Positions 18,601-25,541 of a stretch of 64,000 nt of DNA are shown here, one piece after another. How positions within the stretch are numbered: position 1 is the stretch's first letter; each line of letters starts with the position of its first letter. The DNA is taken from contig JAFEAE010000011.1 of NCBI GenBank assembly GCA_018266575.1, positions 61,359-125,358 of the forward strand. Direction: 5' to 3'. The notes beneath the pieces are model-generated. The model saw only the letters and a list, made by a program, of their open reading frames with translations, ran no database searches and was not told where the DNA came from. Source of the DNA: Bacteroidota bacterium (GTDB lineage Bacteria; Bacteroidota; Bacteroidia; Chitinophagales; Chitinophagaceae). The position numbers and the translations under genes are program-made.

Positions 18601-18803
18601 ATATTCCGGTTACTAAATTAAAGTTTGCAAAACTCCAGGGTGCCAGCCTTTCTTTTGTTGCACGCAACCTGGCTATTCTTTACAGGAAAACGAAAAACTT
18701 TGATCCCGAACAAAGCTTTACCAACAGCAATTCCCAGGGATTTGAATCTATCGGTTTGCCACGGACAAGATCGTATGGTCTTAACCTTACTATTAAACTT
18801 TAA
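15678..18803 (+). CDS. SusC/RagA-type TonB-dependent outer-membrane transporter
   Basis: This protein of about 1041 residues starts at tandem ATGs (15678/15681); an in-frame TTG at 15627 would only lengthen the signal sequence. The signal peptide ends near SGYSQ. A carboxypeptidase-regulatory-like domain follows (about residues 30-115), then NLNEVVVTALGINKQKRALG, the plug domain with NALSGKIAGVNA and IRGNGSLSGDNQPLYVVNG, and a long beta-barrel. SusC proteins import ligands captured by a SusD lipoprotein, powered by TonB. The susD gene follows by 28 bp. The locus context points to glycan- or peptide-derived material feeding the GntP/PLP enzyme pathway. There is no STN domain, so signalling through an anti-sigma factor is not expected. 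Confidence 0.95.
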   Translation: MMKNKLTVPGWLMAFFLFASLSGYSQTGNIKIIGIIKGATDSLPLNGVTVALASDKKIGTVTNESGEFSLAIPGGKTKKGIQLLVTSIGFESKLVNVVDNGLPILILLENKKSNLNEVVVTALGINKQKRALGYAVTDVKGSEFTQARENNVANALSGKIAGVNATGISTGPGGSSRVIIRGNGSLSGDNQPLYVVNGMPIDNSVPGGAPTVNGITFNIDRGDGIAGINPDDIETMTVLKGGTAAALYGSRASNGVILITTKKGRAQRGVGIEFNSTATFDNVAVIPDFQYQYGQGDGGVKPTTLTAAQATGRRSWGAKIDGSTDYMAVDGKTHPYIAEKKNLQNFYQTGSAFTNSVAFFGGSDNINYRLSLANLDSKGILPNTTYKRKTINLSVNSKLTSKISIEGLAQYNLEEAHNRTGAGDALGNPNWTPLEIANTADVRWLKPGYDSNGNEQIWNDAAIASNGYFVANKYQENDRKNRFLGQASVILEPIKNLVFKGTVSRDFYNYNYSNVLPTGTLYVPNGQYEAIKSDVSETNTLLTGTYKMELAQKFGVSFMGGANSRKFTNEQVTMSGSQFIIPYFYSYSNLATASTTPFTGKVTTNSVFGSADFEYKNLFFLTITGREDWFSTLSPKSNHIFYPSVGGSFILSDAFKLPAGISYAKLRASWAQVGGGAPDPYLINLTYSNVPSSGEPLLNVSSSSIANPNLRPYTSTTYEGGFELQLFRNRLGFDVTYYDRQTTNDILPTAVSTTSGYGSVILNAGEMRNKGIEALVTIKPIRMNDFAWNVSYNFAYNSNKVISLAPGLQSIQVANSVGNWCYLQNIQGQPFGMLVGTSMLKNATGDTVFNATSGLPVVAPLKNLGNSVPPITMGLTNEFRYKNFSLNILIDGKFGNKIFSIFELYATRMGKLKSTLPGRENGLTVNGVDQSGNKYTRTVAVSNLRPYYDNYKTYSDIFLHDGSFVKLRQVIVSYNIPVTKLKFAKLQGASLSFVARNLAILYRKTKNFDPEQSFTNSNSQGFESIGLPRTRSYGLNLTIKL

Positions 18804-18831
18804 TTTTTTCATCCGAAATAATAAAACAATT

Positions 18832-20370
18832 ATGAGAATAAATATCATTCAATACACTACTGCAGTTTTGTTGTTGCTGTCGGGAGCAGCATCAATGCAA
18901 TCCTGCGATAAAGGTTTTGCCACCCTCAATATTAATCCTGATGCCACTTCCACGGTAGTTCCTCAATATGTATTTACCAAATCGGAATATGACGGTGTGG
19001 CAAACATGATGGACCTGTTTCTTGGGCACATGCAATACACTACAAGCTATAATGATGTGGCAGGTTTTGGCTCAAAGTATGTAAGCAGCCAGGTATCGCA
19101 AACTTATGCTTCCTTCAGTAACGCATACCCGGATGAAATAAATGAAACAGGCATAGTGATCAAAGCTGTAAAAGATGATCCTTCAAAAAGCAATTTACTG
19201 GCAGAGGCCCAGATATGGAGGGCTTATTGTTTTAGCCGTCTTACAGATTTATATGGTGATATTCCATATTCGCAGGCAGGGCTTGGTTATGATTCTTCTT
19301 TATATAAACCAGCTTATGATGCGCAAAAAGATATTTATACGGATTTGCTTTCCAGGCTTGATGCAGCCGCTCAGAGCCTTGATGGTGGTAAATCTACCTT
19401 CGGTGCAGCAGACCTTATATACAATGGCAATACCAATCAGTGGAGAAAATTTGCTTATTCCCTGATGTTGCGCTTAGGGATGCGGCTGACCAAAGTGGAT
19501 ATTAATGCTGCTCAATCATGGGTGACCAAAGCCATTGCAGGTGGTGTTATTACAGCAGATGCAGATATTGCCAAGTTGCCTTATGTCGGCTCTGGGCAAA
19601 TCATTAATGAAAACCCTTTGGCACTTGATTTATGGAATAACGATTATATCGCCCAAAACGGAACTACCAATACAGAAGGCGGCAAATACCAGGACGTTTT
19701 CATTAGTTATCTCCAATCTACTAATGATCCGCGTTTGCCGGTAATTTCAATAGTGTATGTAAACGGAGTAGCTGATACCACTTCTTCCATACAAAAAGGA
19801 ATGTCTTCTGATATCAATAATGTTAAGCCAGCAGATTTCGGAACGTATTCGGAGCCCAATCCAAAAACAGTTTTGGTATTAAGCTCGCCACGCTTGATTT
19901 TTACTGCAGCAGAATCTTATTTCCTTCTTACAGAAGCTGCGCTGCGCGGATGGTACACCACGGCAACTGCAAGTTCTTTGTATCAGAGCGGCATTGAAGC
20001 CGCAATGAGGCAATGGGCAATTATTGGTGGAAATGCGGGGGCGATACCTGATGCTTCAATCACCGCGTATGTTTCGAATAACCCCTTCAATACTGCAGGT
20101 AGTTTTGACGAGCAAATGCAACAGGTATATACACAATTCTGGGTAAGCATTTTTCCCGATGCGCAGGAAGTCTGGTCTAATTTCCGTCGCACAGGATATC
20201 CGGCTTTGACGCCAAATAATTATCCTAGCAATGCTACAGGAGGCCAGTTTTTCAGGAGGATGTTATATCCTCTATCGGAACAAAGCCTTAATGCAGCTTC
20301 TTATGCTGCAGCAATAAATGCACAAGGTGCGGATGACCTGTTGACGAGAATGTGGTGGGACAAACAATAA
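18832..20370 (+). CDS. SusD/RagB-family nutrient-binding lipoprotein
   Basis: This 512-residue protein starts at the ATG for MRINIIQY; the frame is open further upstream inside susC but that part is not a plausible signal. The signal ends GAASMQSC, giving a lipidated Cys near residue 24. The helical SusD core is recognisable in AEAQIWRAYCFSRLTDLYGD, RKFAYSLMLRLGMRLTKVD and FTAAESYFLLTEAALRGW, matching the SusD-like_2 branch. It sits at the cell surface as the ligand-binding lid of the SusC transporter encoded 28 bp upstream. A strong terminator follows at 20417-20447, closing the susCD unit. Confidence 0.93.
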   Translation: MRINIIQYTTAVLLLLSGAASMQSCDKGFATLNINPDATSTVVPQYVFTKSEYDGVANMMDLFLGHMQYTTSYNDVAGFGSKYVSSQVSQTYASFSNAYPDEINETGIVIKAVKDDPSKSNLLAEAQIWRAYCFSRLTDLYGDIPYSQAGLGYDSSLYKPAYDAQKDIYTDLLSRLDAAAQSLDGGKSTFGAADLIYNGNTNQWRKFAYSLMLRLGMRLTKVDINAAQSWVTKAIAGGVITADADIAKLPYVGSGQIINENPLALDLWNNDYIAQNGTTNTEGGKYQDVFISYLQSTNDPRLPVISIVYVNGVADTTSSIQKGMSSDINNVKPADFGTYSEPNPKTVLVLSSPRLIFTAAESYFLLTEAALRGWYTTATASSLYQSGIEAAMRQWAIIGGNAGAIPDASITAYVSNNPFNTAGSFDEQMQQVYTQFWVSIFPDAQEVWSNFRRTGYPALTPNNYPSNATGGQFFRRMLYPLSEQSLNAASYAAAINAQGADDLLTRMWWDKQ

Positions 20371-20416
20371 TTCATTAAGAGGCTCTGGTCATAACAGGCA
20401 GTTTTCTGTTATAGTA

Positions 20417-20447
20417 AAGCGGAATGATTCTTCATTCCGCTTGTTTT
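20417..20447 (+). terminator. rho-independent terminator after susD
   Basis: AAGCGGAATGA (20417-20427) and TCATTCCGCTT (20432-20442) form a perfect 11-bp stem with a TTCT loop, followed by GTTTT. It lies 47 bp after the susD stop and separates susCD from the second ridA/kinase unit. Confidence 0.85.
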
Positions 20448-20450
20448 AAA

Positions 20451-20466
20451 ATTGCTTTATAGCAAT
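20451..20466. promoter_or_regulatory. TTGC-N6-GCAA inverted site before ridA copy 2
   Basis: ATTGC and GCAAT arms flank TTTATA in the 239-bp spacer between susD and the second ridA. It resembles the TTGC/GCAA sites near deoR and susC, although the spacer is shorter (6 rather than 7 or 9 bases). It may mark coordinated control of the two units. The evidence is pattern only. Confidence 0.3.
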
Positions 20467-20609
20467 AGGCCGGATCATTTTGAATACAAGGCCAATCTTG
20501 TTTCAAAACGTGACGCATATTCTGCATCAATGACGGCCAGGTATTTTTGAGAGTGGAAAATAAATCCCTTCGCTTTAGCAATAACGAAAACATTCATCAA
20601 CTAAAATTT

Positions 20610-21092
20610 ATGTTACAACATACAGAAACAATAACAGCAGAAGAAAAATTCTTAAAGCTAGGATTCAACCTGCCTCCGGCGCCTTCCCCGCTTGGGGTCT
20701 ATAAGCCATGTTTGATTGACGGGAAATATTTATATCTTTCAGGGCATGGCCCGGTGCGTGACGATAAAACCCTAATTATCGGCAGGATAGGTAAAGAGCT
20801 TGATGCTGAAAAAGGAAAACTTGCCGCGAGGCAGGTTGGCTTAACGATGCTTTCGACCATACAGAAATATGTGGGGACTTTGAATAATGTAAAAAGGGTA
20901 ATTAAAACGTTGGGTATGGTAAATTGCGTTCCGGAATTTGAAAACCACCCGTATATAATTAATGGTTGTAGTGAACTTTTTGCGGCAGTATGGGGAGATG
21001 AAAATGGCATTGGTGTCCGCAGTGCGGTCGGCTTCGGGTCACTGCCGGATAATATCCCCGTTGAAATTGAAGCAATATTCGAATTATTTTAA
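20610..21092 (+). CDS. RidA/YjgF family protein (copy 2)
   Basis: This 160-residue protein starts at the ATG for MLQHTETI, not at an in-frame non-ATG codon 21 codons upstream. It is a close paralogue of the protein at 12769-13230: shared segments include LGVYKPCLIDGKYLYLSGHG, VKRVIKTLGMVNCVPEFE, and VRSAVGFGSLPDNIPVEIEA with the catalytic arginine. It should hydrolyse enamine/imine intermediates. It is followed 60 bp later by the PfkB kinase gene on the same strand. Two copies in one locus suggest either redundancy or different intermediates. Confidence 0.9.
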   Translation: MLQHTETITAEEKFLKLGFNLPPAPSPLGVYKPCLIDGKYLYLSGHGPVRDDKTLIIGRIGKELDAEKGKLAARQVGLTMLSTIQKYVGTLNNVKRVIKTLGMVNCVPEFENHPYIINGCSELFAAVWGDENGIGVRSAVGFGSLPDNIPVEIEAIFELF

Positions 21093-21152
21093 AAATGTCA
21101 ATTTAACACGTTTAATTTATATTTATAAAAAGAATATCTCATAACTGATGTA

Positions 21153-22178
21153 ATGGAAAATCACAAATTTCAACTCGCAGCTTTCGGGGAATTTTTATTA
21201 CGCCTGCATTGTAGCGATAATAAACGGTTTTTGCAGAGCCCGGATTATATCCCGTATTATGGTGGTGCAGAAGCTAATGTTTGTGTGTTGCTTTCGCGGC
21301 TCGGTGTAAAAACGAATTATATCAGTTGTGTGCCGCAAAATGATATGGTAAAAGCCGGCATTGACCAATTGAAAAGCCATGGTGTTGGCACGGAAAATAT
21401 GCTTTATGAAGGAGACAAGCTGGGGTTGTATTTTACGGAACAAGGCAATAGTATACGTCATACCAAAGTGATCTACGACAGGCTAACCTCTTCCTATTCT
21501 TTTTTGCAAAAAGGGAAAATAGACTGGAAGAAGGCTTTGGATGGGTCAACTTATTTTCATTGGTCGGGAATTGGTGCTGCAGTTTCACAAAGCGCAGCAG
21601 ATGTTTGTGAAGAAGCGATCATTGCAGCAAAAGAAAGCGGCATGGTCATATCATCCGATTTCAATTATCGTTCTACGTTATGGAAATATGGCAAAGCTCC
21701 TGCAGAGATTATGCCCGCATTATTGCAACACAGTGAAGTAGCTGTTGCAGACCTGGATTCGGCACATGTATATTTCGGAATTGAAACAGATAAAAACGCA
21801 TCTTTTGAAGAGCGTTTTAAACAATGTAGCGAAATGCTGCTGGAAAAAATGCCGCAATTAAAATCTCTCGCAATGAGCTTCCGGAAAGTAAACGGAATGC
21901 AGCATATTTATTCCGGTGCACTTATGCATAACCGTGAGTACTATTTTTCACCGGCTTATGAATTATCTTTTATAACAGATCAGATCGGCAGCGGTGATTC
22001 ATTCACAGCAGGTTTTTTATTTGGATTGATGAATAATTTCCAGCCCAAAAAAATAATTGAATTTGCAACGGCCTGCGGTGCGGTTAAACAAAGTATTGCC
22101 GGTGATTGGGCAATAGTGAATAAACAAGATATTGACCAGTTCATTCAAAGCGGTGCGACTGGAAGAATAATCAGATAG
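21153..22178 (+). CDS. PfkB-family kinase, 2-keto-3-deoxygluconate kinase-like
   Basis: This 341-residue ribokinase/PfkB protein has an N-terminal AAFGEFLLRL and PYYGGAEANVCVLLSRLG (substrate site, about residues 34-51). The central SSDFNYRSTLW (about 167-177) is the D-x-N-x-R-x-x-L-W pattern typical of KDG kinases. The catalytic ATP-site motif DQIGSGDSFTAGF has Asp282 as base, with GSGD in place of the usual GAGD. It would phosphorylate 2-keto-3-deoxygluconate to KDPG in the cytosol. In this locus it would act directly after a glucosaminate-type dehydratase. No KDPG aldolase gene is in the window, so that step would have to be encoded elsewhere. Confidence 0.87.
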   Translation: MENHKFQLAAFGEFLLRLHCSDNKRFLQSPDYIPYYGGAEANVCVLLSRLGVKTNYISCVPQNDMVKAGIDQLKSHGVGTENMLYEGDKLGLYFTEQGNSIRHTKVIYDRLTSSYSFLQKGKIDWKKALDGSTYFHWSGIGAAVSQSAADVCEEAIIAAKESGMVISSDFNYRSTLWKYGKAPAEIMPALLQHSEVAVADLDSAHVYFGIETDKNASFEERFKQCSEMLLEKMPQLKSLAMSFRKVNGMQHIYSGALMHNREYYFSPAYELSFITDQIGSGDSFTAGFLFGLMNNFQPKKIIEFATACGAVKQSIAGDWAIVNKQDIDQFIQSGATGRIIR

Positions 22179-22211
22179 GTATGGGGTGTGAATTCTTAGG
22201 CTCATAACTGA

Positions 22212-22279
22212 TGGTTGATAGTTAACGGCAATAATAAGGTTAATCCAGCGATGAACCATCAACTATTAACTATCAACCA
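22212..22279. repeat. 14-bp inverted repeat in kinase-dipeptidase spacer
   Basis: TGGTTGATAGTTAA (22212-22225) pairs perfectly with TTAACTATCAACCA (22266-22279), with a 40-base loop. It lies in the 151-bp gap between the kinase and the dipeptidase. There is no T-tract on either side, so it is not a typical terminator. It belongs to the hairpin spacers noted throughout the window. Confidence 0.55.
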
Positions 22280-22329
22280 CGAAACACCGGCTACCAAGCC
22301 TTAATTAAAACAACAAACCACAAACTCTC

Positions 22330-23397
22330 ATGTTCACTATTGATGCCCATCTTGATCTTGGCATGAATGCTATGGAATGGAACCGGGACTTACGTGCATC
22401 CCTAACCGAAATTAATGGCCGCGAAAAAGGAATGACCGACAAGCCGGATCGTGGCAATGCAACCATTTCATTTGATGAGTTAAGAAAAGGAGATGTTGGA
22501 TTGGTAGTTGCTACGCAAATTGCACGCTATGTTGCGCCGGATAATCCGTTACCTGGCTGGCACTCACCGCAACAGGCATGGGCGCAAACCCAGGCGCAGC
22601 TTGCATGGTACAAGGAAATGGAAGAAGCAGGAGAGATGGTGCAGGTAAATGATCTTACATCGCTGGAAACACAGGTAAGCTACTGGAAGGATACAACTGA
22701 TAAGAAAAAAATGATCGGTTATATTTTGAGTTTGGAAGGTGCAGATTCCATCGTTTCTGTAGATTATTTGGAAAGGGCATATCGCTATGGGTTGCGTGCA
22801 ATCGGCCCTGCGCATTATGGCCCCGGCAGGTATGCTAACGGAACGGATGCAACAGGTGAAATGAAGCAAAATGGGTTGGACTTGTTGAAGAAGATGGAAG
22901 AACTCAACATCATCCTTGATGCAACGCATTTGTGTGATGATGCATTCTGGCAGGCAATGGATCATTTCAACGGGCATGTTTGGGCGAGCCATAATAATTG
23001 CCGTTCATTGGTAAATCATAACCGGCAATTCAGCGATGATATGATAAAAGTGTTGATAGAACGCGGAGCAGTGATCGGTGCTGCAATGGATGCGTGGATG
23101 ATCGTGCCGGATTGGGTCCGTGGGAAATCTACTCCGAAAAATATGGATTGCAACCTGGAAAAAGTGATCGACCATGTTGATCATATTTGTCAACTTGCAG
23201 GCAATACATTGCATGTGGGTATTGGCTCTGACCTTGATGGAGCATTCGGAACGGAGCAATGTCCAGATGATATTGAAACAATTGCTGACCTGAATAAAAT
23301 TCCTTCTCTGTTACAAAAACGTGGTTACAGTAAAACCGATATTTCTAACATGATGCATGGCAACTGGCTCCGCTTTTTGAGAAATGCCTGGAAATGA
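22330..23397 (+). CDS. membrane (renal-type) dipeptidase, peptidase family M19
   Basis: This 355-residue amidohydrolase-fold enzyme has all expected zinc and catalytic residues: His7 and Asp9 (IDAHLDLG), Glu136 (SLEGAD), His200 (DATHLCDD), His221 (ASHNNCR) and Asp301 (GIGSDLDG). M19 enzymes cleave dipeptides and tolerate a D-amino acid at the C-terminal position. There is no signal peptide, so it should be cytosolic despite the family name. It follows the kinase gene by 151 bp in the same direction. Its place in the locus supports use of D-amino-acid-containing or aminoacylated substrates, but it could be an unrelated passenger. Confidence 0.92.
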   Translation: MFTIDAHLDLGMNAMEWNRDLRASLTEINGREKGMTDKPDRGNATISFDELRKGDVGLVVATQIARYVAPDNPLPGWHSPQQAWAQTQAQLAWYKEMEEAGEMVQVNDLTSLETQVSYWKDTTDKKKMIGYILSLEGADSIVSVDYLERAYRYGLRAIGPAHYGPGRYANGTDATGEMKQNGLDLLKKMEELNIILDATHLCDDAFWQAMDHFNGHVWASHNNCRSLVNHNRQFSDDMIKVLIERGAVIGAAMDAWMIVPDWVRGKSTPKNMDCNLEKVIDHVDHICQLAGNTLHVGIGSDLDGAFGTEQCPDDIETIADLNKIPSLLQKRGYSKTDISNMMHGNWLRFLRNAWK

Positions 23398-23749
23398 AAA
23401 ATTGGTTTGAAGTTTATAGTTGTTGGTAATTGACAATTGATAATGGATAATTGACAATGAGGTGCTCACTGTTTACTGCTTACTGCTAACTTCTCCCGTC
23501 GCTCAATAGAATTCCAACAGTACAAGTGTGCGACGCAACGATGATTAATAGAATTACTATCGCTGGTTACCAAATGTAAGAAGTCAGAAGTTTGTAGTAA
23601 GCAGTATTCAGTTTGCAAGCCTGAATTTAAGCCTGAGAACTGTTGACTGACGACTGATAACTCTTCTTACAAATCGTACATCGTACATCTCAAATCGTAC
23701 ATTCATTTTTGGCATAATTATTTCTTCATTAATGGTCAAATCCGTTCGT
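23398..23749. other. non-coding spacer with dispersed repeat R copy 1
   Basis: This 352-bp region has no credible gene. It contains AATTGACAATTGATAATGG-like words near 23427-23455. At 23511-23570 is a copy of a dispersed 60-70-bp repeat (core GCGACGCAACGATG, then TAATAGAATTACTATCGCTGG). Similar copies occur at 32632-32698, 44210-44276 and, inverted, 63850-63890. The remainder is low-complexity sequence. Confidence 0.6.
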
Positions 23750-24772
23750 ATGAAAAAAATTATCCAAAGTTGCGGCAACGTATTTTTCTCAGGGTTTTTA
23801 CTATGCGTGTTATTGCTCGCTTGTAAAAAAGATAGTCCTTCCAATTCTTCCCAAAATAATAAACCTGCTGATAGCACTGGTACAACATCTGGCGGCGGCT
23901 CATGTTCAGCAACTGTTGCTGATGCAGAGAACATTGAAATTTTTCCATCAGGCAATGCGTGGAATGCAGATATTTCCGGAGCGCAGGTTGATCCATACAG
24001 CGACCAGATCATAGCTAATTTTTCTTCATCGGGAATGCATGCAGATTTTGGAAGCGGACTTTGGGATAATGCGCCGATAGGGATCCCTTTCGTAGTAGTT
24101 TGCGGAAGCCAGCAAAAATACCCGGTAACATTTCGTGCAAACAGTTATGATGGGAATTATGGAGATGAAAGCGATGCCGGCCCTTATGCAATTCCGTTGA
24201 ATGCACCGATTGAAGGAAACGGAACAGGAGATGCGCATGTGCTTGCTGTTGATAAGGACAATAATATTTTGTATGAGCTATACAATGCGAGTGTGAATGG
24301 CGATCATTGGGAAGCATCATCAGGAGCGATATTCGATTTGAAATCGGATGCGTTGCGCACGGCAGGATGGACATCGGCAGATGCTGCGGGCTTACCGATA
24401 TTTCCCGGATTGGTGCGTTATGATGAAGTATTGAAAGGGACGATCGATCATGCGATACGTTTTACGTTGAGCAGCCCAAACGTAAAGCCGGCTTATATTT
24501 CACCGGCGAGGCATTCTGTGAATAGTTCGGGCGGACAATATTCATTGCCGTTTGGTGCGAAGATCCGGTTAAAACAAAATTTTGATATAAGCAGTTATCC
24601 AGCACACGTGCAGGTTATTCTTACTGCAATGAAAAAATACGGATTGATACTCGCCGATATCGGAAGCAATATGTATATCAGCGGTGCTCCTGACAGTCGT
24701 TGGGATAATGACGAATTACACCAATTGGGAAATATCAAAGCTTCTTCGTTTGAAGTGGTGAAGTTTGAATGA
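23750..24772 (+). CDS. secreted lipoprotein of a conserved uncharacterised family
   Basis: This 340-residue protein starts at the ATG for MKKIIQSC; an earlier in-frame start at 23732 would add six residues. The signal ends LLLAC, a good lipobox, followed by a Ser/Thr/Asn-rich linker (to about residue 50). The mature domain has YAIPLNAPIEGNGTGDAHVL, DKDNNILYELYNASV, TAGWTSADAAGLPIFPGLVR and KYGLILADIGSNMYISGAPD. I recognise this as a family also common in actinobacteria and other bacteria, but no function is known to me. It is probably surface or periplasmic. It appears monocistronic and converges with the CBS gene across 123 bp. Confidence 0.8.
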   Translation: MKKIIQSCGNVFFSGFLLCVLLLACKKDSPSNSSQNNKPADSTGTTSGGGSCSATVADAENIEIFPSGNAWNADISGAQVDPYSDQIIANFSSSGMHADFGSGLWDNAPIGIPFVVVCGSQQKYPVTFRANSYDGNYGDESDAGPYAIPLNAPIEGNGTGDAHVLAVDKDNNILYELYNASVNGDHWEASSGAIFDLKSDALRTAGWTSADAAGLPIFPGLVRYDEVLKGTIDHAIRFTLSSPNVKPAYISPARHSVNSSGGQYSLPFGAKIRLKQNFDISSYPAHVQVILTAMKKYGLILADIGSNMYISGAPDSRWDNDELHQLGNIKASSFEVVKFE

Positions 24773-24804
24773 TTGAAAATTTACACAGTAATTGATCGCA
24801 ACGT

Positions 24805-24851
24805 ATCCGATGGTCTAATCTCGAAAATGCTTTAGTGCTAAGCCATCGGAT
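24805..24851. repeat. hairpin element P, copy 1 (downstream of CBS gene)
   Basis: ATCCGATGG (24805-24813) pairs with CCATCGGAT (24843-24851) around a 29-base loop containing GCTTTAGTGCTAAG. A related element with the same arm sequence lies at 25481-25534, so the two bracket the CBS-domain gene. It sits between convergent genes and may act as a terminator, though no strong T-tract follows. Confidence 0.5.
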
Positions 24852-24895
24852 GCTCCACAACGTAATGCTAGAAATGATGATTGAGATGTTTTTAA

Positions 24896-25333
24896 TTACA
24901 ATCCCGAATGCAAATAATCTTTAAGGTGAGAAATGGTTTCTTCGTGAGTCCGTATTGTTTCGCGAACCAGGTCATTGATAGAAACGATGCCGCTTAACAA
25001 ACCTGCATTATCAAATACGGGCAGGTAGCGGATATTTTTATCAGACATCAGTTGCATGCAAAACTCAACAGTATCGCTGGGGCTTACACGTGGGAGTTCT
25101 TCAGACATGATCTCCCGGACTTTTGTATCGGTAGATGATTTTCCTTTAAGGATCACTTTGCGTGAATAATCGCGTTCTGTCATGATGCCGAGATATTTAC
25201 CGTTATCCATAACCATAACGGAACCGATATTCTGATCGGCCATGATCTTTAATGCTTCAAGAACAGTAGTTTCAGGGCCAACGGAAGTGATGCGGCTTCC
25301 TTTGTGAAGAAGAATATCTGCGACTTTTTTCAT
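24896..25333 (-). CDS. tandem CBS-domain protein
   Basis: This 145-residue protein consists of two CBS domains (about residues 5-62 and 70-132). The patterns are VLEALKIMADQNIGSVMVMD with LGIMTERDYSRKVI, and FCMQLMSDKNIRYLPVFDNA with LSGIVSINDLVRE. A stand-alone Bateman module usually binds adenosine nucleotides and regulates partner proteins. No partner is apparent: the gene is flanked by hairpin elements and faces a lipoprotein gene. It is probably cytosolic and monocistronic. Confidence 0.92.
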   Translation of the reverse strand: MKKVADILLHKGSRITSVGPETTVLEALKIMADQNIGSVMVMDNGKYLGIMTERDYSRKVILKGKSSTDTKVREIMSEELPRVSPSDTVEFCMQLMSDKNIRYLPVFDNAGLLSGIVSINDLVRETIRTHEETISHLKDYLHSGL

Positions 25334-25480
25334 ACAGCAATTTTTGGTGAATTAACGTTTACTGTAATATACAACTTTTAATCACTAAAACAAAGAACGC
25401 GCCAGTAAACCCTTAGCCAGCCTGTATTTTAGAAAATATTTAAAAGAGGGAAGATTTTTTGAATGAAAGTAGTGCGGCAG

Positions 25481-25534
25481 GCATCCGATGGCTAGTATAT
25501 CAGAGAGTTGTTTTATCATTAAGCCATCAGATGC
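25481..25534. repeat. hairpin element P, copy 2 (upstream of CBS gene)
   Basis: GCATCCGATGGCT (25481-25493) pairs at 12 of 13 positions with AGCCATCAGATGC (25522-25534). Its arms match those of the element at 24805-24851 while the loops differ. It lies 7 bp beyond the 3' end of the dehydrogenase gene and may terminate that transcript. Confidence 0.5.
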
Positions 25535-25541
25535 TTATGGT

